A DNA stretch of 64,000 nucleotides, from assembly GCA_030830475.1 (NCBI GenBank), contig JAURMX010000065.1, positions 1-64,000 on the forward strand. The letters run 5' to 3'. The notes below the pieces were generated by a model. That model was not told where the DNA came from, did not search any database, and saw only the letters and a program-made list of their open reading frames with translations. The DNA comes from Candidatus Nanopelagicales bacterium (GTDB lineage: Bacteria; Actinomycetota; Actinomycetes; Nanopelagicales; Nanopelagicaceae). Made by a program: the position numbers and the translations under genes. Positions 59,797-64,000 of this stretch are shown here, in pieces (positions within the stretch are counted from its first letter, which is position 1; each line of letters opens with the position of its first letter).

Positions 59797-59830
59797 CGGT
59801 TTCTGATTCATTCATATATATGACACCACT
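59793..59830 (+). other. Displaced 5' end of cimA (probable single-base frameshift)
   Basis: An ATG at 59793 overlaps the ilvE stop as ATGA, the coupling used throughout this operon, and reads MTVSDSF, the expected opening of a citramalate synthase. It then continues out of frame and stops at 59859-59861. The body frame, read upstream of 59831, gives HIYDTT directly before LRDGA. Joining MTVSDSF to HIYDTTLRDGA needs exactly one extra base near 59811-59813. Confidence 0.65.
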
Positions 59831-61381
59831 TTGCGTGATGGAGCCCAACAAGAAGGGTTAAACCTTTCAGTTCATGACAAGTTAACCATCGCAAGACATC
59901 TCGATGAACTTGGCGTGGGCTTTATTGAGGGCGGTTGGCCGGGAGCAAACCCGAAAGACACAGAGTTCTTTAAATTGGCACAGACCGAGTTGAAATTAAA
60001 AAACGCTACCTTTGTTGCCTTTGGTGCTACCCGTAGGCCAAATGTAAAAGCGGCTGATGATGCGCTGCTTCGCGCTTTGCAGGATTCTGGTGCTCCGGTA
60101 GTAACGCTGGTGGCAAAATCTCATGATCGCCATGTTGATTTGGCGCTCAAGACCCATCTAGATGAAAACTTAGCGATGATTCGTGACTCAATTGAGTTTT
60201 TACGTGCCGGGGGTCAGAGAGTCTTTCTTGATGCCGAACATTTCTTTGATGGTTATCGCTCCAACTCAACCTACGCTTTAGAGGTAGTTCGGGTAGCTGC
60301 TGAAGCCGGAGCTGATGTAATCGCGTTATGCGACACCAACGGTGGCATGTTGCCTGATGAATTATCAGATGTGGTTCACGAGGTCTTAACCAAGAGCTCT
60401 GCTCGTTTAGGAATTCACTGCCACAACGACACGGGTTGTGCAATTGCAAACTCACTAGCTGCGGTTGCAGCGGGCGCCACCCATGTTCAAGGAACTCTAA
60501 ATGGCTATGGCGAAAGAACAGGTAATGCTGATTTGGTCTCGATAATTGCTAATTTGCAGTTAAAGAAAAAGCAACAGGTCCTTCCAGTCGGTGCCTTAGA
60601 AGAAGCCTTCCGAATCTCTCACGCGGTAGCTGAGGTAACAAATGTTTCGCCCAGTGCCAGACAGCCGTATGTAGGAGTTTCAGCTTTTGCACACAAAGCT
60701 GGTTTACATGCCTCAGCGATAAAGGTTGATCCTGCTCTTTATCAGCATGAGGATCCAGAGAGCGTCGGAAATGACATGAGAATGTTGGTATCTGAAATGG
60801 CCGGCCGTGCCTCCATAGAACTTAAATCTCAAGAACTTGGTATTGATTTGAGTAAAGAAAAAGAGGTCGTTACCCGAGTTGTTGAGCGGGTCAAGAACCT
60901 AGAGGCTAGGGGATACACCTTCGAAGCGGCTGATGCCTCATTCGAACTACTCCTGCGCGAAGAGTTAGATGGTCGACGTCCAACATTTTTTAGATTAGAG
61001 AGTTGGGAAACCACGGTTGATCAAGATGCAGATAAATCCGTTACCTCTCGTGCCACAGTAAAACTAAATGTCAATGGTCAGAATATTGAGTCTCAAGGAG
61101 TTGGAAACGGACCGGTTAACGCAATAGATAACGCGTTGCGAAATGGATTAGAAAAACTTTATCCAGAGTTAAAGGAGCTTGAACTCACTGATTACAAAGT
61201 CCGAATATTGGAAGGGCGGCTAGGAACTGGGGCGGTTACTAGAGTTCTAGTGGAAACCAGTGATGGCAATGGCGAGTGGAGCACTATAGGCGTTCATGAA
61301 AATGTTATCGCAGCCTCTGCAATGGCATTAGAGGATGCATTAACTTATGGTCTACTTAGGCAAGGCAAGCTTCCCGAGTAG
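59831..61381 (+). CDS. cimA: (R)-citramalate synthase (CimA), 5' end frameshifted
   Basis: The open body encodes 516 aa of a DRE-TIM metallolyase that condenses pyruvate with acetyl-CoA to citramalate, the threonine-independent entry into isoleucine synthesis. IEGGWPGANPKDTEFF and VAFGATRRPNVKAADD distinguish CimA from LeuA; LGIHCHNDTGCAIANSL carries the metal His residues; VQGTLNGYGERTGNADL and the C-terminal LeuA-type allosteric domain (about 400-510) are complete. The frame in this sequence begins inside the first strand at LRDGA; DTT and about ten residues more lie upstream in frame without a start codon. Either the sequence lost a base, or a TTG (59831) start is used, which would remove the first strand. 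Confidence 0.88.
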   Translation: MRDGAQQEGLNLSVHDKLTIARHLDELGVGFIEGGWPGANPKDTEFFKLAQTELKLKNATFVAFGATRRPNVKAADDALLRALQDSGAPVVTLVAKSHDRHVDLALKTHLDENLAMIRDSIEFLRAGGQRVFLDAEHFFDGYRSNSTYALEVVRVAAEAGADVIALCDTNGGMLPDELSDVVHEVLTKSSARLGIHCHNDTGCAIANSLAAVAAGATHVQGTLNGYGERTGNADLVSIIANLQLKKKQQVLPVGALEEAFRISHAVAEVTNVSPSARQPYVGVSAFAHKAGLHASAIKVDPALYQHEDPESVGNDMRMLVSEMAGRASIELKSQELGIDLSKEKEVVTRVVERVKNLEARGYTFEAADASFELLLREELDGRRPTFFRLESWETTVDQDADKSVTSRATVKLNVNGQNIESQGVGNGPVNAIDNALRNGLEKLYPELKELELTDYKVRILEGRLGTGAVTRVLVETSDGNGEWSTIGVHENVIAASAMALEDALTYGLLRQGKLPE

Positions 61382-61395
61382 GAGATCGATTAGTT

Positions 61396-61656
61396 ATGAG
61401 AACTGCGGTCAAAAGAGGTTATCGAAATGGCTCGGCTGAAAGTGCGGAGTGGCTAAAGGCTCAAATGTCTCACCTTGGCATCAGTGGTCTCGAAGAGTTG
61501 CACCAAAAAACTGGAATTGATCGTGGATCTCTGTCTAGATACTTCAGACAGGAGCGGGTACCGGGTATTGATGTAATCGCCCCACTTTGCAAAGCTCTTG
61601 AGGTTTCTCCTGAAACGCTTTTAATTGCTTTAGGTGCGGTAGATAGAAAACGCTGA
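61396..61656 (+). CDS. XRE-family helix-turn-helix protein
   Basis: 86 aa. SGLEELHQKTGIDRGSLSRYFRQERVPGIDVIAPLCKALEVSPETLLIAL is a Cro/C1-type helix-turn-helix domain occupying residues 30-80; the first 25 residues are basic. No sensor domain. AGGAG lies 11 bases before the ATG, 14 bases after cimA, so it may be the last gene of the amino-acid operon. Targets unknown. Confidence 0.8.
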   Translation: MRTAVKRGYRNGSAESAEWLKAQMSHLGISGLEELHQKTGIDRGSLSRYFRQERVPGIDVIAPLCKALEVSPETLLIALGAVDRKR

Positions 61657-61657
61657 A

Positions 61658-61894
61658 CTATTCGCGAGCGGTTATTATGAGCTCATCGCCAACACGTTGA
61701 AAGTTACGCGGGAAGGTGTCATCAGCCCAAAGTCGATGTAAATGAGCGATTTGTTCATTTGATAATGCGCCACTTACAACATCGAGAATCTCATCAAAGT
61801 TATGTCCAACGCCAATAGTTACCTTAATTTCACTATCGGTGCTGGAGAGATCTGGGGTCAGACAGTAATCATTAATTACCAAAACAATCCGCAT
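61658..61894 (-). CDS. Hypothetical protein, 78 aa
   Basis: Starts MRIVLVINDYCLTPDL at ATG 61894, preceded by AAAGGAGG 5 bases upstream, a very strong site that supports the gene. The sequence is soluble, alternating strand-like segments (KVTIGVGH, ELIITARE) with a helix around FDEILDVVSGALSNEQIAHLHRLW. No family recognised. It converges on the XRE gene with a 1-base gap. The strong ribosome site suggests substantial translation. Confidence 0.65.
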   Translation of the reverse strand: MRIVLVINDYCLTPDLSSTDSEIKVTIGVGHNFDEILDVVSGALSNEQIAHLHRLWADDTFPRNFQRVGDELIITARE

Positions 61895-62025
61895 AACCCC
61901 TCCTTTGCCGTAAGCGGATAAGTAAGCCACTTGCCTCCGACATGGCAATTTTGGACGAAGTGTTGCGTATTAGCAACGCTGTGTCTATTAAGTGATAGGT
62001 CATAATCTGAAGTACTCTTTTTGTT
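61895..62025 (+). other. Divergent region upstream of xerC
   Basis: 131 bases between the divergent 78-aa gene and xerC. A small inverted repeat TTGC-GTATTA-GCAA lies near 61962-61975 and could bind a regulator. The TACTCT -10 of xerC is at 62013-62018. No gene seen. Confidence 0.35.
62013..62018 (+). promoter_or_regulatory. -10 hexamer TACTCT of xerC
   Basis: TACTCT is followed by 7 bases and the xerC ATG; no Shine-Dalgarno. Confidence 0.45.
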
Positions 62026-62937
62026 ATGGCTTTGGATGCAGCTCTTGCAGAGACTTATCGCTCACATTTGATTACTGATCGTAATCTTGCCGAAAACTCA
62101 ATCCGCGCCTACCTAGCTGATCTTGAGTCACTGCTTCTCTTTGTAAATCAACTTGGGGTCACAGAGTTCTCGCAACTGGAGATTAACCATTTGCGTTCCT
62201 GGCTAGCAAATCTTCAAATCAAAGGAGCGGCCCGCTCCTCAGTTACCAGACGTGTAGTTTCAATCCGCGCCTTTACCTATTGGGGATCGCGAAATGGATG
62301 GTTGCCAACTGATATTGGAAAGGAGCTGGTGGCACCAAAGCCAGAGCGAAATCTTCCAGAGATTCTAGATATTGAAAGCGCTGCATCTACCTTGGAGTTT
62401 TTAAGTTTTCGTGCCAATGAAGAAGGATCTCCGCAGTCTTTGCGGGATTGGGCGATGGTGGAGGTCCTTTATGGCTCTGGGATTCGCGTTTCCGAGTTAG
62501 TGGGTTTAGATATTGGAGATGTGGATCAAAATAGAAATACCTTGAGGGTTATTGGCAAGGGAAATAAGGAAAGGGTTGTTCCAATTGGAATCCCGGCGCT
62601 GAAAGCTATTAATAAGTGGCTCACGGAGGCACGTTCGATTTTGCAAAATGAAAACTCCGACAATGCGCTCTTCCTTGGCGCTAGGGGAAAGCGGATTGAT
62701 CAGCGAGTAGTACGTGAGATTGTTTATGAAGCGGTTCAGTCTTTAGGTAACAACAAGAAACTTGGTCCGCATGCCTTGCGACATAGCGCAGCAACCCATC
62801 TATTAGAAGGTGGTGCTGATTTAAGAACGGTGCAGGAGATCCTGGGCCATTCATCTTTAGCAACAACTCAGATCTACACCCATGTAACCCAAGACCGAAT
62901 CAAGAAAGCTTATGAGCAGGCCCATCCCAGGGCTTAG
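62026..62937 (+). CDS. xerC: Tyrosine recombinase XerC
   Basis: 303 aa. The SAM-like N-terminal core-binding domain (about 5-90) and catalytic domain with Arg in YGSGIRVSELVGL near 158, Lys in GKGNKERVVP, HALRHSAATHLL, GHSSLATTQIYTHV with the nucleophile Tyr near 286 form the full R-K-H-R-H-Y set. It resolves chromosome dimers at dif with a second recombinase. The position before rpsB, without flanking repeats, indicates the housekeeping enzyme rather than a mobile integrase. Confidence 0.93.
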   Translation: MALDAALAETYRSHLITDRNLAENSIRAYLADLESLLLFVNQLGVTEFSQLEINHLRSWLANLQIKGAARSSVTRRVVSIRAFTYWGSRNGWLPTDIGKELVAPKPERNLPEILDIESAASTLEFLSFRANEEGSPQSLRDWAMVEVLYGSGIRVSELVGLDIGDVDQNRNTLRVIGKGNKERVVPIGIPALKAINKWLTEARSILQNENSDNALFLGARGKRIDQRVVREIVYEAVQSLGNNKKLGPHALRHSAATHLLEGGADLRTVQEILGHSSLATTQIYTHVTQDRIKKAYEQAHPRA

Positions 62938-62942
62938 TCCAT

Positions 62943-63071
62943 TTATTTGTTATCAGCTCGACGCATTTGTTCCGTTTTCAACTCTGGCAGTTCATGATTT
63001 GGCGTGGGCAGGAATGAGATGCCGGTTATAAAGCCAATGACAAAAGAGGTCGCAAGGGCGGCGATTTTCAC
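62943..63071 (-). CDS. Small single-span membrane protein, 42 aa
   Basis: GTG at 63071, with GGAGAGG eight bases upstream, opens a 42-codon frame: MKIAALATSFVIGFITGISFL forms one membrane segment with a basic start, followed by a polar, charged tail (about 22-42: PTPNHELPELKTEQMRRADNK). It converges on xerC with a gap of 5 bases. The ribosome site, clean topology and the otherwise gene-free region support it, but nothing identifies its function. Chance small frame remains possible. Confidence 0.5.
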   Translation of the reverse strand: MKIAALATSFVIGFITGISFLPTPNHELPELKTEQMRRADNK

Positions 63072-63151
63072 CGGGTGAACCTCTCCAAATCCGCCATTTT
63101 CATGCGGGGCTAGTGGCGCCGGCCGTGGAAAAACCAGGGTTGTGGGTCAGG

Positions 63152-63352
63152 TAGGATTTCGCCCGCACAGAGTAAAAAACTCTGTGACTTCACGCATCTG
63201 CCTCTTGGCTGCTCCCGCAGCAGCTTCAAGCGGAACCATTTCGGTCTAACTTAAAAAGTTAGTCGGTGCTCAGATGCTAGAGAGCTAGCAAAGCGCTAGT
63301 TCAATAACCGATGCGAACCTTAAAAAAGTTCGCGCTTAGGAGCGTGCCGCCA
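63152..63352 (+). ncRNA. rpsB leader with promoter and five hairpins
   Basis: TAGGAT (63152-63157) is a likely -10. Transcription from about 63165 would start at an 8-bp hairpin (63166-63173 with 63179-63186). Further stems: GCTGCT/AGCAGC (63208-63213 with 63219-63224), CTAACTT/AAGTTAG (63246-63252 with 63256-63262), GCTAG/CTAGC (63276-63280 with 63285-63289), and GCGAAC/GTTCGC (63314-63319 with 63329-63334) directly before the AGGAG ribosome site. The 188-base leader is long for this genome and could mediate S2 feedback control; that is inference. Confidence 0.5.
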
Positions 63353-64000
63353 TGGCGGTTGTAACAATGCGAGAACTCCTCGACAGCGGTGTTCACTTCG
63401 GACATCAAACTCGTCGCTGGAACCCAAAGATGAAGCGCTTTATTTTCACAGAGCGCAATGGCATCTACATCATAGATATCCAACAATCACTTGCTCTTAT
63501 CGACAAGGCTTATGACTTTATTAAGGACACCGTTGCAAAAGGTGGACATGTTCTATTTGTTGGAACAAAGAAGCAGGCACAGGAGCCGATTCAATCTCAG
63601 GCGACCCGTGTTGGAATGCCATATGTAACAGAGCGTTGGCTTGGTGGAATGCTCACCAACTTCCCAACCGTTTACAAGCGCATCCAGCGCCTAAAGGAAC
63701 TAGAAGCACTAGAAGCTTCAAATGATCAGGTTTTAACAAAGAAGGAGCTGTTGCTGCTTCGTCGTGAGCGCGAGAAGTTGCACAAAAACCTTGATGGCAT
63801 TCGCAACATGACAAAGCTTCCATCTGCAATCTGGGTAGTTGATACCAAGAAAGAACACCTTGCAGTAGCTGAGGCTCACAAGTTGGGAATTCCAGTAATT
63901 GCAATTTTGGATACCAACTGCGATCCAGATGAAGTTGATTTCAAAATTCCAGGCAACGATGATGCAATCCGCTCTGTAACTTTGCTTACCCGAGTTATCT
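63353..64000 (+). CDS. rpsB: 30S ribosomal protein S2, 3'-truncated
   Basis: 216 codons before the window ends. [88 protein letters not shown] and [28 protein letters not shown] are the standard bS2/uS2 signatures. ATG 63353 with AGGAG nine bases upstream. tsf probably follows outside the window. Confidence 0.97.

Noticed and set aside
59805-59822. Programmed ribosomal frameshifting in cimA
   Set aside because: No slippery heptamer and no downstream hairpin were evident; a lost base is the simpler explanation.
62026-62937. xerC as a phage or island integrase with an attachment site
   Set aside because: No flanking direct repeats, tRNA target or foreign genes; sequence and place fit the housekeeping recombinase.

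Overview
The window is a gene-dense stretch of an actinobacterial chromosome. The evidence is the fused E1/E2 2-oxoglutarate dehydrogenase (Kgd), the SigR/RsrA thiol-stress pair, tandem clpP1-clpP2, a DUF4233 gene between folC and ndk, GlbO-type truncated haemoglobin, Glu-type RpiB and a nickel superoxide dismutase. The base composition is moderate rather than GC-rich, intergenic gaps are very short and convergent genes abut or overlap. Together these suggest a streamlined, free-living lineage such as the freshwater Nanopelagicales (acI); that placement is inference. No insertion sequence, prophage, CRISPR array or recognisable defence island was seen.

Layout: 1-2 kb, DNA-crosslink SRAP protein (partial) and sigR-rsrA; 2-8.7 kb, NiSOD and its maturation protease, kgd, an SDR, a membrane protein, a degenerate GGDEF-like protein and oligoribonuclease; 8.7-13 kb, the phosphate transporter pstCAB-pstS with two arrays of 11-bp PhoP-box-like repeats; 13-18.5 kb, tRNA-Arg, ettA, thioesterase, GH13 glucosidase, MFS transporter, truncated haemoglobin; 18.5-23.7 kb, a short MscS, HNH endonuclease, pepN, trmB, rpiB; 23.7-26 kb, the most accessory-looking part, with a His/Gly-rich secreted protein, a collagen-like secreted protein, tRNA-Gly and tRNA-Pro; 26-34.8 kb, tig-clpP1-clpP2-clpX and valS-folC-DUF4233-ndk; 34.8-43.5 kb, mreBCD-mrdA-rodA, rne, rplU-rpmA; 43.6-50.8 kb, obgE-proB-proA and gatCAB; 50.8-61.4 kb, ilvD and then an attenuator-controlled ilvB-ilvN-ilvC-serA-leuB-ilvE-cimA operon; 61.4-64 kb, an XRE regulator, a 78-aa unknown, xerC, a 42-aa membrane peptide and the start of rpsB.

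The cell-wall elongation genes, the protein quality-control genes (trigger factor, ClpXP) and the amino-acid genes are arranged as tightly overlapping operons, mostly with ATGA, GTGA or TAATG junctions. Many first genes of operons have no Shine-Dalgarno sequence but carry a TANNNT hexamer 6-8 bases before the start codon, as expected of leaderless mRNAs.

The strongest regulatory discoveries are: a leaderless, Val/Ile-rich leader peptide with a terminator in front of ilvB; PhoP-box arrays before pstC and pstS; an exact GGAAT-N18-GTT SigR promoter directly upstream of sigR; and two strongly folded leaders, before rne and before rpsB. One probable single-base frameshift separates the natural start of cimA from its body. 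I did not find a wholly new multi-gene system; the novel-looking material is regulatory RNA and small or secreted proteins.
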